DNA of 64,000 nt from Bradyrhizobium sp. BRP22 (GTDB lineage Bacteria > Pseudomonadota > Alphaproteobacteria > Rhizobiales > Xanthobacteraceae). The translations under genes and the position numbers were made by a program. The notes under the pieces were generated by a model that was not told the DNA's origin, did not search any database, and worked only from the letters and a program-made list of their open reading frames with translations. Where the stretch lies: the NCBI RefSeq assembly GCF_020194175.1, contig NZ_JADYVX010000002.1, positions 248,001-312,000 on the forward strand. The letters are read 5' to 3'. Shown here piece by piece: positions 17,703-25,578 of this stretch. Positions within the stretch are counted from its first letter, which is position 1. Every line of letters starts with the position of its first letter.

Positions 17703-17909
17703 TCAGTTGAAGAAGCTGAAGAACGAGCCGTACCAGGGATAAGCCACGGCCGGGCGCGCAAGCTGCGCCTCGACGGCGGCGCGCGCCTGCTTGTCGCAGG
17801 GAACATTGCGGATTTCCGGACGCGCGGTCTCTTCCATGGCGTCGATCAGCATCGACAGCCACCGCCGGTCGTCCTGTTCCGATCGCCTGATGTGGAACCG
17901 CTGACTCAT
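17703..17909 (-). CDS. Small conserved-looking hypothetical protein
   Basis: A 68-residue protein, MSQRFHIRRSEQDD... ending PWYGSFFSFFN. It is soluble and basic-acidic mixed with an aromatic C-terminus, and shows no signal or membrane segment. Its stop lies 3 bases beyond the cfa stop on the other strand. Codon use matches the neighbours. Family not recognised. The frame is short enough that it could be spurious. Confidence 0.5.
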   Translation of the reverse strand: MSQRFHIRRSEQDDRRWLSMLIDAMEETARPEIRNVPCDKQARAAVEAQLARPAVAYPWYGSFFSFFN

Positions 17910-18026
17910 CGCATTAACTAACCCGAAACCCTTCGGTCCGTTCCCGCCTACCCTGCCGTAATAAAAATCATTCGCATGTGATCTGGTTCACAAGGGCAGC
18001 GGGCGGTTTGGGCGTAGATCACCGCC

Positions 18027-18149
18027 GTGTCCCACGAGACCTACAATTCCTTGTTCGATCCGCCGCGCGACCTCAAAACCGACTACGCCCTGATCGCCGT
18101 GGGCATCGTCGCCGCTTTGATCGCGCTGACCTATCTCATCCTCACCTGA
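18027..18149 (+). CDS. Very small single-pass membrane protein
   Basis: A GTG-started frame of 40 residues, VSHETYNSLFDPPRDLKTDYALIAVG followed by a hydrophobic helix (IVAALIALTYLIL). The charged N-terminal half followed by one membrane helix is typical of genuine small membrane proteins. No strong ribosome-binding site is seen. It lies alone between cfa and dnaB. Function unknown. Confidence 0.45.
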   Translation: MSHETYNSLFDPPRDLKTDYALIAVGIVAALIALTYLILT

Positions 18150-18284
18150 GATAGAGGCCCGAACACGCGCCGTTCCCTTGGACGTTGGTGCGTCCAGGCG
18201 GAATTAGGTTCAGCCTGCCCGAAACTTTCCTTTCGACTCGCCTCCGCAAATCCGGAATTCGTCAAGCGCCGCGCCCCCTTGCTG

Positions 18285-18315
18285 CACGATTCACACTTCG
18301 CTTGTGTGAATCGTG
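18285..18315 (+). promoter_or_regulatory. Perfect stem-loop upstream of dnaB
   Basis: CACGATTCACAC (18285-18296) and GTGTGAATCGTG (18304-18315) form a perfect 12-base-pair inverted repeat with the loop TTCGCTT, about 105 bases before the dnaB start. No T-run follows it on the plus strand. It may be a protein-binding palindrome or an RNA hairpin. Confidence 0.55.
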
Positions 18316-18419
18316 AATAAGGCGCATGGGCACTTCCCCCCGGGACAGCGGTGGCGCTTTATCGCCGCCCCTGCTCGGGGAATCCCAATAACGGCGAAAT
18401 CCGAAGAATAATCCCGTCC

Positions 18420-19919
18420 ATGGCAACTGATTCGAACGTCCTGAAGCTCGCGCCCGAGCCGGGAAGCCCGGCGTATCGCAGCGCACCGCACAATATCGAA
18501 GCGGAACAGGGCCTGTTGGGCGCGATCCTGGTCAACAACGACGCCTTCTACCGCGTCTCGGACTTCCTTGAGCCGAAGCACTTCTTCGAGCCGCTCCACC
18601 AGACGATCTACGAGACCGCCGGCAGCCTGATCCGGATGGGCAAGGTCGCCACCCCCGTGACGCTGAAGACCTTCCTGCCGGCGGACACCGATATCGGCGG
18701 CATGACGGTCGCCCAATACCTCGCGCGCCTCGCGGCCGAAGCGACTACGATCATCAACGCCCAGGACTACGGCCGGACGGTCTACGACCTGTCGCTGCGG
18801 CGCGACCTGATCCGGATTGGCGAGGACATGGTCAACGTCGCCTATGAGGCGCCGGTGGATTTCGCGCCGCGGGCCCAGATCGAGGACGCCGAGCGCCAGC
18901 TCTATGAGCTCGCCGAGACCGGCCGCTATGACGGCGGCTTCCAGCGCTTCGCGCAGGCGCTGACGGTTGCCGTCGACATGGCGGCGAAAGCGTTCCAGCG
19001 CGACGGCAAGCTGTCGGGCATCTCCACCGGCCTGCGCGACCTCGACGCCAAGATGGGCGGCCTGCAGCCGTCGGACCTCATCATCGTCGCCGGCCGTCCC
19101 GGCATGGGCAAGACCTCGCTCGCCACCAACATCGCCTACAACATCGCCAGGGCCTATGAGGGCGAGGTGCAGGCCGACGGCACCATCAAGGCCGTCCACG
19201 GCGGCGCGGTCGGCTTCTTCTCCTGCGAAATGTCGGGAGAGCAGCTCGCCACCCGTATTCTCGCCGAGCGCACCGGGATCCCGTCGAGCCACATTCGCCG
19301 CGGCGGCATCACCGAGATGGATTTCGAGAAGATCCGCGAATGCTCGATCGAGCTGCAGTCCCTGCCCTTCTACGTCGACGAAACCGGCGGCCTGTCGATC
19401 TCGCAGCTCACCGCGCGGGCGCGACGGCTCAAGCGCCAGAAGGGCCTCGACCTCATCGTCATCGACTACATCCAGCTCCTGCAGGGCTCGGGCAAGCGCG
19501 GCAACGACAACCGCGTCCAGGAAATCACGGAGATCACGACCAACCTGAAGGCACTGGCGAAGGAATTGAATGTTCCTATCATCGCGCTGTCGCAGCTCTC
19601 GCGTCAGGTCGAAAACCGCGACGACAAGCGGCCGCAGCTTTCCGACCTGCGTGAATCCGGTTCGATCGAACAGGACGCCGACGTGGTGCTGTTCGTGTAC
19701 CGCGAGGAATACTACCTCGCCACCAAGGAACCGCGCGCGGGCACACCGGAATACGAGAAGTGGCAGCTCGACATGGACCTCGCGCACGGCAAGGCCGAAG
19801 TCATCATCGGCAAGCAGCGCCACGGCCCGACCGGCACCGTCGAACTGCACTTCGAAGCCAGCGTGACGCGGTTCGGCGATCTCGTCCAGGATGGTCAATT
19901 GCCGGATCGGTCCTATTGA
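18420..19919 (+). CDS. dnaB: Replicative DNA helicase DnaB
   Basis: The ring helicase that unwinds DNA at the replication fork. The 499 residues have the N-terminal DnaB domain (APHNIEAEQGLLGAILVNND), Walker A GRPGMGKTSLA, the DLIVIDYIQLLQG Walker B region, and ALSQLSRQVENRDDKRPQLSDLRESGSIEQDAD. No intein is present. ATG 18420 (MATDSNVLKLAPEPG) is used, as the upstream extension from 18351 is unlike the family. It lies upstream of alr, as in many alphaproteobacteria. Confidence 0.96.
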   Translation: MATDSNVLKLAPEPGSPAYRSAPHNIEAEQGLLGAILVNNDAFYRVSDFLEPKHFFEPLHQTIYETAGSLIRMGKVATPVTLKTFLPADTDIGGMTVAQYLARLAAEATTIINAQDYGRTVYDLSLRRDLIRIGEDMVNVAYEAPVDFAPRAQIEDAERQLYELAETGRYDGGFQRFAQALTVAVDMAAKAFQRDGKLSGISTGLRDLDAKMGGLQPSDLIIVAGRPGMGKTSLATNIAYNIARAYEGEVQADGTIKAVHGGAVGFFSCEMSGEQLATRILAERTGIPSSHIRRGGITEMDFEKIRECSIELQSLPFYVDETGGLSISQLTARARRLKRQKGLDLIVIDYIQLLQGSGKRGNDNRVQEITEITTNLKALAKELNVPIIALSQLSRQVENRDDKRPQLSDLRESGSIEQDADVVLFVYREEYYLATKEPRAGTPEYEKWQLDMDLAHGKAEVIIGKQRHGPTGTVELHFEASVTRFGDLVQDGQLPDRSY

Positions 19920-19961
19920 TGCGCGGTTGAACCATTGCTGCCGCCCGCGTAAAACGGCTCC

Positions 19962-21194
19962 ATGAACATCGCCTCCGACCCGAAATCGATCCCGCAGGGC
20001 TCGCAGCTTGTATCCAATGCAAACCAGCTTGCGGTTCCTCCGACGGCCACGGGCATCCTGACCGTCGATCTCGACGCTATCATCGCCAACTGGCGGCGGC
20101 TCGAGAAGACGGCGGTTCCGGCCGAGTGCGGCGCTGTCGTGAAGGCCGATGGCTATGGCTGCGGCGCTGGGCAGGTTTCGCGGGCATTGGCCGGCGCCGG
20201 CTGCAAGACCTTCTTCGTCGCCAATGTCGAAGAGGCGCGCGCCGTCCGCGAGGCGGTGCCGTCCGCCACCATCTATGCGCTCGGCGGCTTCTTCCAGAAC
20301 ACCGGCGACAGCTATGCCAAGTTCGACTGCCAGCCCGTGATCGGCGACCTCAACGAACTCGCCGAATGGGACGTGTTCTGCCGACGCTCCGGCTGGTCGG
20401 GCGGCGCCGCTGTTCACATCGATACCGGCATGAACCGGCTCGGGCTCACGATCAACGAGGCGCAGGGCATCATCCCGCGCATCAATGCCGGCGATCACGG
20501 CATCACGCTGGTGATGAGCCATCTCGTCGCCGCCGAGCAGCTCAACAACCCGATGAATGCGAAGCAGCTCACGACGTTCCGCGAGATCGCGAGCCTGTTC
20601 ACCGGCGTGCCGGCCTCGCTTGCGAATTCCTCCGGCATTTTCCTGAGTCCGCAATTCCAGTTCGACCTGGTGCGGCCCGGAGCTGCGCTCTACGGCGTCA
20701 ACCCGACCCCCGAGGCCGACAACCCGATGCGGCCGGTGGTCGATCTCAAGGCCCGCATCGTGCAGATCCGCCACATCGATCGCGGCGAGACCGTCGGCTA
20801 TGGCGGCACCTGGACCGCACGGCGGCCGACGCGACTGGCGATCGTCGCGGTCGGCTATGCGGACGGCTATTTCCGCGCGGCAGGCTCGAACGACGGCACG
20901 CGCGGCGCCGAGGTGGTGGTCGCCGGCAAGCGCTGTCCGATCGCCGGGCGCATCTCCATGGACCTGATTGCCGTCGACATCACCGAACTCGACAAGAACG
21001 CGGTGCGGCGCGGCCACATGGTCACGCTGATCGGCGAAGGCATCACGGTCGACGAACTCGCGCATCATTTCGGCACCATCGGCTACGAGGTGTTGACCAG
21101 CCTCGGCCCGCGCTACGCGCGCGTCTACAAGGGCGGCGATGCCACCGAGGAGCCGCCGCCACCGCCTGCCGACTCCGGCAATACGCCGACCTGA
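19962..21194 (+). CDS. alr: Alanine racemase
   Basis: A PLP enzyme interconverting L- and D-alanine for peptidoglycan synthesis. In the 410 residues the PLP lysine is Lys61 in GAVVKADGYGCGA. The second-site motif VGYADGYFR carries the catalytic tyrosine, and AGRISMDLIAVD is conserved. It has an N-terminal extension of about 30 residues and a Pro-rich C-terminal tail. It follows dnaB by 42 bases and is probably co-transcribed. Confidence 0.95.
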   Translation: MNIASDPKSIPQGSQLVSNANQLAVPPTATGILTVDLDAIIANWRRLEKTAVPAECGAVVKADGYGCGAGQVSRALAGAGCKTFFVANVEEARAVREAVPSATIYALGGFFQNTGDSYAKFDCQPVIGDLNELAEWDVFCRRSGWSGGAAVHIDTGMNRLGLTINEAQGIIPRINAGDHGITLVMSHLVAAEQLNNPMNAKQLTTFREIASLFTGVPASLANSSGIFLSPQFQFDLVRPGAALYGVNPTPEADNPMRPVVDLKARIVQIRHIDRGETVGYGGTWTARRPTRLAIVAVGYADGYFRAAGSNDGTRGAEVVVAGKRCPIAGRISMDLIAVDITELDKNAVRRGHMVTLIGEGITVDELAHHFGTIGYEVLTSLGPRYARVYKGGDATEEPPPPPADSGNTPT

Positions 21195-21227
21195 TCGGAT
21201 CAGGATGGCTCGCGGTCGTCTCGACGC

Positions 21228-21998
21228 ATGAAGATCGCGACCTTCAACATCAACAACATCAACCGCCGCCTGCCGAACCTCTTGCGCTGGCTGCGCGCGG
21301 CAAAGCCCGATGTCGTCAGCCTGCAGGAACTGAAGGCGAGCGATAGCGAGTTTCCGTCTTCCGCCATCGAAAAGGCCGGCTACGGCGCGGTGTGGCGCGG
21401 ACAGAAGACCTGGAACGGGGTGGCGATCCTCGCGCGAAAAGCCGAACCGGTGTTGATCCGCACCGCCCTGCCCGGCGACCGCAACGACAACGAAGCGCGC
21501 TATATCGAGGCCGCCGTCAAAGGCGTCATCGTCACCAGCCTCTATCTGCCGAACGGCAATCCGCAGCCGGGGCCGAAATTCGACTACAAGCTCGCCTGGT
21601 TCAGGCGATTGCGCGCGCACGCCGCGACGTTTCTCAAAGAGGATATCCCGGTCGTGCTCGCCGGCGACTACAACGTCGCGCCGACCGGGCTCGACATCTA
21701 TCCGACGCGCTCCTGGGACAAGGATGCATTGATCCAGCCGAAGAGCCGCGCCGCCTTCAAGGCGCTCGTCGACCAGGGCTGGTGCGACGCGATCCGCACG
21801 CTGCATCCGGCACAGCCGATGTTCACCTTCTGGGACTACAAGCGCAACCGCTGGCCACGCGATGCGGGCTTGAGGCTCGATCATCTGCTGCTCAGTCCGA
21901 CGCTCGCGCCGCGTCTGGCGAAGGCCGGCGTCGACCGCGATATACGCGGCGAGGAAGGCGCAAGCGACCACGCGCCGGCGTGGATCGTGCTGCGGTGA
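21228..21998 (+). CDS. xth: Exodeoxyribonuclease III family AP endonuclease
   Basis: A Mg-dependent nuclease of base-excision repair that nicks DNA at abasic sites. The 256 residues show MKIATFNINNINRRLPNL, the metal glutamate in SLQELKASD, GDYNVAPTGLDI, and the catalytic SDHAPAWIVL at the C-terminus. WDYKRNRWPRDAGLRLDHLLLSP is typical of bacterial XthA. It starts 33 bases after alr. The symbol is given at family level. Confidence 0.9.
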   Translation: MKIATFNINNINRRLPNLLRWLRAAKPDVVSLQELKASDSEFPSSAIEKAGYGAVWRGQKTWNGVAILARKAEPVLIRTALPGDRNDNEARYIEAAVKGVIVTSLYLPNGNPQPGPKFDYKLAWFRRLRAHAATFLKEDIPVVLAGDYNVAPTGLDIYPTRSWDKDALIQPKSRAAFKALVDQGWCDAIRTLHPAQPMFTFWDYKRNRWPRDAGLRLDHLLLSPTLAPRLAKAGVDRDIRGEEGASDHAPAWIVLR

Positions 21999-22026
21999 CG
22001 CGCATGCGCGGTACGCTCTCTCCGAT

Positions 22027-22103
22027 CGTCATTGCGAGCGCAGCGAAGCAAGCCACGTCTCGACAAGCGGCAAATGGATTGCTTCGCTGCGCTCGCAATG
22101 ACG
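22027..22103. repeat. CGTCATTGCGAG-type palindromic repeat
   Basis: A perfect 25-base inverted repeat (arms 22027-22051 and 22079-22103) starting CGTCATTGCGAGCGCAGCGA, with a 27-base loop. A second member of this family, slightly diverged, is at 30334-30418. It lies 28 bases after xth and could form a stem-loop at the mRNA end. Confidence 0.9.
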
Positions 22104-22143
22104 CGGGGTGGGTTCTGATTCAATTGTCAAACAGCCTTCCGCT

Positions 22144-22272
22144 GTCATCGTCCGCCACCGGGTCGGCCGAACGGCCGCCCGATGACAGGCTCCGGCGGAC
22201 GATCCAGTATTCCAGCCGCGACGGAGTTTAAGTCGAGACGCCGCCGGTTACTGGATGCCCCGCCTGCGCGGG
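22144..22272. repeat. Compound intergenic repeat (CCAGTATTCCAG type)
   Basis: This contains nested inverted repeats including GCCCCGCCTGCGCGGGGC and a GATCCAGTATTCCAG block. The same architecture, CCCAGTATTCCAG facing a small GC hairpin, occurs at 48614-48714. Confidence 0.65.
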
Positions 22273-22371
22273 GCATGACGGTGGAGTGTGGGGAGAGGAT
22301 GTGAGTTCGCGTTCTCGCGGCGCATGGCGTCCGAGTCTTGCTTCACTTTCCACCCTCTCATTGAAGTGAGG

Positions 22372-22620
22372 GCGCAGGGAAAGCCGGGTGCCGGTCGCAC
22401 CCGTGGGCCCCGTGCAACAAAAAGCACGGGGGTAGGACCACAGGTCAACCGGAGCAACTCCGGCTTTCCCTGCGCAGTGGTTTTACGGCTTACTTCGTGC
22501 TCTTCTCGGTGACCGGGCTTTCTTGCCACCGTCGCCTCTCGCGCAAACTTTGTTTGCGCAAAAAACTTAGCGCCAGCGTCGGGGCGCCAGAACCACACGA
22601 CTTCGCCGTCCGCTGACGTT
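22372..22620. repeat. Long mosaic repeat (GCGCAGGGAAAGCCGG type)
   Basis: Perfect 16-base inverted arms GCGCAGGGAAAGCCGG (22372-22387) and CCGGCTTTCCCTGCGC (22460-22475) are followed by a tail (GTGGTTTTACGGCTTACTTC...) that I recall as common in Bradyrhizobium genomes. Open frames here look like repeat-derived translation, not genes. The 3' end is approximate. Confidence 0.6.
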
Positions 22621-22830
22621 GCGTTCGTCCGTCGCAACACCAACGTCCACCGCATCTCACCGCAACGTTCGTGACGATCGCGACCCGCCCCTCATTCGCG
22701 CTGAGACGCGCGGAGTCATAATGCTGATTTGCCCGACGGCGAAAGCGGAATGTTTTTTGCGGCAAGGCTGGACGGGGCAAATCACGTTGGAATCGCTGGC
22801 GAATCGGTCCTATCAATGCAGCGCCCCACT

Positions 22831-22941
22831 GTTTCCCCTCATGGTGAGGAGGCGCGAAGCGCCGTCTCGAACCATGAGGCCACAGTGCGGCCTCATCCTT
22901 CGAGACGCGCGAAGACGCGCTCCTTCAGGATAAGGGGAAAC
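22831..22941. repeat. CCTCATGGTGAGG-type repeat abutting tauE-like gene
   Basis: The element has perfect 9-base ends, GTTTCCCCT (22831-22839) and AGGGGAAAC (22933-22941), with internal stems built from CCTCATGGTGAGG and TCGAGACGCGCGAAG. Its right end supplies the AAGGGGAAA ribosome-binding site for the ATG at 22945. Confidence 0.8.
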
Positions 22942-22944
22942 ACT

Positions 22945-23685
22945 ATGGCAGGGCCACTCGTGAGCTATCTCTTCGTCCTTATCGTCGGCCTGATCGCCGG
23001 CACCCTTTCGGGTATCGTCGGCACGGGATCGTCGATCATACTGATGCCGGTGCTGATCTATGAGTTCGGGCCGAAGCAAGCGGTACCGATCATGGCGGTG
23101 GCCGCGGTGATGGCGAATTTCTCGCGCATCCTTGCGTGGTGGCGTGAAGTCGATTGGCGGGCCTGCGCCGCCTATTCCATCACCGGCATCCCGGCGGCGG
23201 CGCTGGGTGCCCGCACGTTGCTGGCGCTGCCCTCTCGCGCCGTCGATATCGCGATCGGCCTGTTCCTGATTGCGATGGTGCCGGTACGTCACTGGCTGGC
23301 GCGGCATCAACTGAAAGCAAAGCTCTGGCATCTCGCTGTAGGCGGCGCCATCATCGGCTATCTCACCGGCATCGTGGTCTCGACCGGACCTTTGAGCGTG
23401 CCGTTGTTCCTGTTCTATGGCCTCACCAGAGGCGCATTCCTCGCTACCGAGGCCGCAAGCTCGCTCGGCCTTTATGTGAGCAAGTCGGTGACGTTCGAAC
23501 GCTTCGGCGCGCTGACGCCTGATGTCGGGCTGAAAGGCGTGATCGCGGGCTCATCGCTGATGGCGGGCGCCTTCGTCGCAAAGCGCTTCGTGCTGCGGCT
23601 CGAACCCGACGTCTTCCGCCTGGTGATGGATGGCATCATGCTCGTGGCGGGCGCGTCGCTGCTGTGGCCGGCGGTAAGTCACTAG
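22945..23685 (+). CDS. TauE/SafE-type sulfite or organosulfonate exporter
   Basis: A 246-residue inner-membrane protein of the TauE/SafE (DUF81) permease family. The first helix LFVLIVGLIAGTLSGIVGTGSS carries the family's GxxSGxxGxGS motif. About eight helices follow, with a repeat of the two-fold family pattern (LTGIVVSTGPLSVPLFL). Substrates of this family include sulfite and taurine-derived anions, but the specific one is not evident. ATG 22945 is taken because AAGGGGAAA stands right ahead; that site is part of the repeat at 22831-22941. The longer open frame from 22729 would be translation of the repeat. Confidence 0.8.
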   Translation: MAGPLVSYLFVLIVGLIAGTLSGIVGTGSSIILMPVLIYEFGPKQAVPIMAVAAVMANFSRILAWWREVDWRACAAYSITGIPAAALGARTLLALPSRAVDIAIGLFLIAMVPVRHWLARHQLKAKLWHLAVGGAIIGYLTGIVVSTGPLSVPLFLFYGLTRGAFLATEAASSLGLYVSKSVTFERFGALTPDVGLKGVIAGSSLMAGAFVAKRFVLRLEPDVFRLVMDGIMLVAGASLLWPAVSH

Positions 23686-23691
23686 AGAGCG

Positions 23692-23790
23692 TTTTCGAGC
23701 GAAGTGCATACCGGTTCGCGTGAAGAAAACGCGTCAAAACAAGAATCTAGAGCTTCGGTTCTGATTCAATCAGAACCGAAAATGCTCTAG
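23692..23790. repeat. GCGTTTTC-type intergenic repeat, copy 2
   Basis: GAGCGTTTTCGAGCGAAGTG, ATACCGGTTCGCGTGAAG, AAAACGCGTCAAAAC and ATCTAGAGC follow the TauE-like gene. The first blocks match the element at 13981-14074 in the opposite orientation. A second inverted repeat, CTTCGGTTCTGATT with AATCAGAACCGAA, closes it. Confidence 0.65.
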
Positions 23791-23820
23791 GTGGAACAGC
23801 TCCTCCGATGCTCTTGCCGG

Positions 23821-24276
23821 CTACAGGCGGATCAAAACGACGCCGAGGACCAGGATCGCCGCGCCGACCAGCCGGATCGGGGTCGCTGGGTGCTGCGCCA
23901 GCCCCAGAAGGCCGAAGTGGTCGAACGCCAGCGACGCGAGCATCTGGCCGACGACGATTAGGGCCAGCACCATGGCTGCGCCGAGGCGAGGAACCATCAA
24001 GATCGCAATGCCGATGAAGACCGCCCCGAAGATGCCCCCCGTCCATGAGGACCAAGTTGCGCGTGCGGCCATGGCGCCCGACAGCGGCGGCTCTCCGGTG
24101 AGGGCGATTGCCGCCAGCATCGCAATCACCCCGACAAAATAGCTGACGAACCCAGCCCACATCGGAGAGTCCAGCTCGGCTCGCAGCTTGGCGTTCAGGA
24201 CCTGCTGAAGTGCCACGCTCATGCCGGCCCCGACGACAAGCAGGTAATATGCGAAGTTCACGAATGGGCTTCTCAT
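23821..24276 (-). CDS. DMT family YdcZ-type small membrane transporter
   Basis: A 151-residue inner-membrane protein of the YdcZ/DMT superfamily (PF04657-like). It has about five helices, with typical segments VVGAGMSVALQQVLNAKLRAEL, FVSYFVGVIAMLAAIAL, and DHFGLLGL...RLVGAAILVLGVVLIRL. Function unknown; relatives are presumed exporters. The ATG at 24276 avoids overlap with the AraC gene that ends at 24321, 45 bases upstream, so the pair is probably co-transcribed and the regulator may control the transporter. Confidence 0.8.
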   Translation of the reverse strand: MRSPFVNFAYYLLVVGAGMSVALQQVLNAKLRAELDSPMWAGFVSYFVGVIAMLAAIALTGEPPLSGAMAARATWSSWTGGIFGAVFIGIAILMVPRLGAAMVLALIVVGQMLASLAFDHFGLLGLAQHPATPIRLVGAAILVLGVVLIRL

Positions 24277-24320
24277 CACATCACCAGGTCCACTCCCCTG
24301 CGCTGAACTTAAGGGGTGGA

Positions 24321-25082
24321 TCACGCCCGTGTCTGGAAGGTTTGTGATCGTGACGACAATCCCGAACGGTAGCAGCCCGGCGTGACCCCGAAGGCCCGAA
24401 GGAACCATCGGCCGAAGTGGCTCTGGTCGGCGAAGCCGGTTTCAGCGGCGGCAGCCGCAATGCGCTCTCCGGCCTTGAGCAACTCTCGCGCCCGGTTCAG
24501 CCTGACCATAAGCCAGAACGCGTGAGGCGGCATGCCGTGGCGCCTGACGAACATGCGGGAGAAACCCTCGCGAGTCATCCCAGCCTGTTCGGCGGCCTGG
24601 GCCACCGATTCAATCTCATTCGCGTCAGGCGGAATGAAGCTTTCCGGCCGCGGGACGCCCTCGCGCGCTGTCCGCCGGTGTTCCTGCGCCACCAACGCCA
24701 GCTCCTCCGGATGGATGCACGAGCCTGCGCAGGTCGCGTCGTGCCAGAGACGCTCGACATCTCGCAATATCGCGGTCAGAGCGTATTCGCCCGCTGGTAG
24801 ATAGATGTTGAAGCAAGCGACGCCGGCTGGCTCCGCGAGGGACCGGTGCGCGACGCCCGCGGGAATGAGCGTGCTCTGACCGGCCGCAAGTTCGACGACC
24901 TCGCCGCCTACGAGGAACCTGCGCCTGCCTGCGGTAACGAAGGTGAACTGGTCTTCTGCGTGGAAATGCGTGGGCAGCGCGACTTCGCGCCCCTTCAGGC
25001 TGCACAGTTCGACGACACCATGGATCGCCGGGCGCCAATAGACAAACCCGGCCGTGGCTGGCTCCGCGGTTTGCGGGCTCAC
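24321..25082 (-). CDS. AraC family transcriptional regulator
   Basis: The 253-residue protein has a cupin-type ligand domain at the N-terminus (LPTHFHAEDQFTFVTAGRRRFLVGGEVVELAAGQSTLIPAGVAH, including two cupin histidines) and two AraC helix-turn-helix units at the C-terminus (TREGFSRMFVRRHGMPPHAFWLMVRLNRARELLKAG and AAAETGFADQSHFGRWFLRAFGVTPGCYR). It is upstream of the YdcZ-type transporter and likely regulates it. The effector is not known. Confidence 0.88.
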   Translation of the reverse strand: MSPQTAEPATAGFVYWRPAIHGVVELCSLKGREVALPTHFHAEDQFTFVTAGRRRFLVGGEVVELAAGQSTLIPAGVAHRSLAEPAGVACFNIYLPAGEYALTAILRDVERLWHDATCAGSCIHPEELALVAQEHRRTAREGVPRPESFIPPDANEIESVAQAAEQAGMTREGFSRMFVRRHGMPPHAFWLMVRLNRARELLKAGERIAAAAAETGFADQSHFGRWFLRAFGVTPGCYRSGLSSRSQTFQTRA

Positions 25083-25321
25083 TTCTCGAACGCTCCATTA
25101 TCCCATCATCGGTCTTGCCCCTGAGGACATATCCGATGGCGCTGAACTCGCAAAGCGGAGCGGACGGCGGACTTCTGCGCGACTGCTATTACGCGCCCGC
25201 CGGTGTAAAAGCTGATCGCTTCCGCGATCTGAGTTGCCGGGGCCGACCACGACGGGTTTCAAGTCGGTTCCATGGTAGACACACCTCCCAGAATGTTCTA
25301 CTTCTGTTCTTATGAAGCCCG

Positions 25322-25520
25322 AGCGAATTCAACGAGACGCGTGCCAAGGTCGCGCTGTTCGCAGCCTTTTCACGATATCGGGCACGGCCCCTTCAGCCGC
25401 GCCTTCGAGGAAGCACAAAAAGCATTGGCCGCGGAACGATCCACAGATGCAGCGCCGAAACCAAAGATTCGAAGTCAGGACGCTTGGGTTACCGCCCGCG
25501 GTTCGGCTGCGCATCCCTGA
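25322..25520 (+). pseudogene. Decayed HD-domain phosphohydrolase fragment
   Basis: One frame reads FNETRAKVALFAAF up to about 25366. The next frame continues HDIGHGPFSRAFEEAQKALA from 25371. Together they match the HD-motif core of SAMHD1/dGTPase-like phosphohydrolases (normally AAFLHDIGHGPFSHAFE), apparently with two bases lost where Leu is expected. The upstream part is missing and the downstream frame ends at a stop by 25520. Nothing else coherent is seen between 25083 and 25578. Confidence 0.6.
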
Positions 25521-25578
25521 TTTCGTTTTTCACCGCTTGTGAGCGCGGCCAAACCTGAAACGGGCGCTGGGGCTTTTC

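Noticed and set aside
18291..21971. 1226-codon open frame on the minus strand
   Set aside because: It lies wholly antisense to dnaB, alr and xth, which are firmly identified. Long antisense frames are expected in high-GC DNA with this codon bias.
22027..22103. CRISPR array
   Set aside because: The window's repeats are inverted, scattered and of several families, with no regular direct repeat-spacer pattern and no cas genes.
22248..22655. 135-codon minus-strand frame
   Set aside because: Translation of a dispersed repeat; such repeat-derived frames are often mis-annotated as proteins in this genus.
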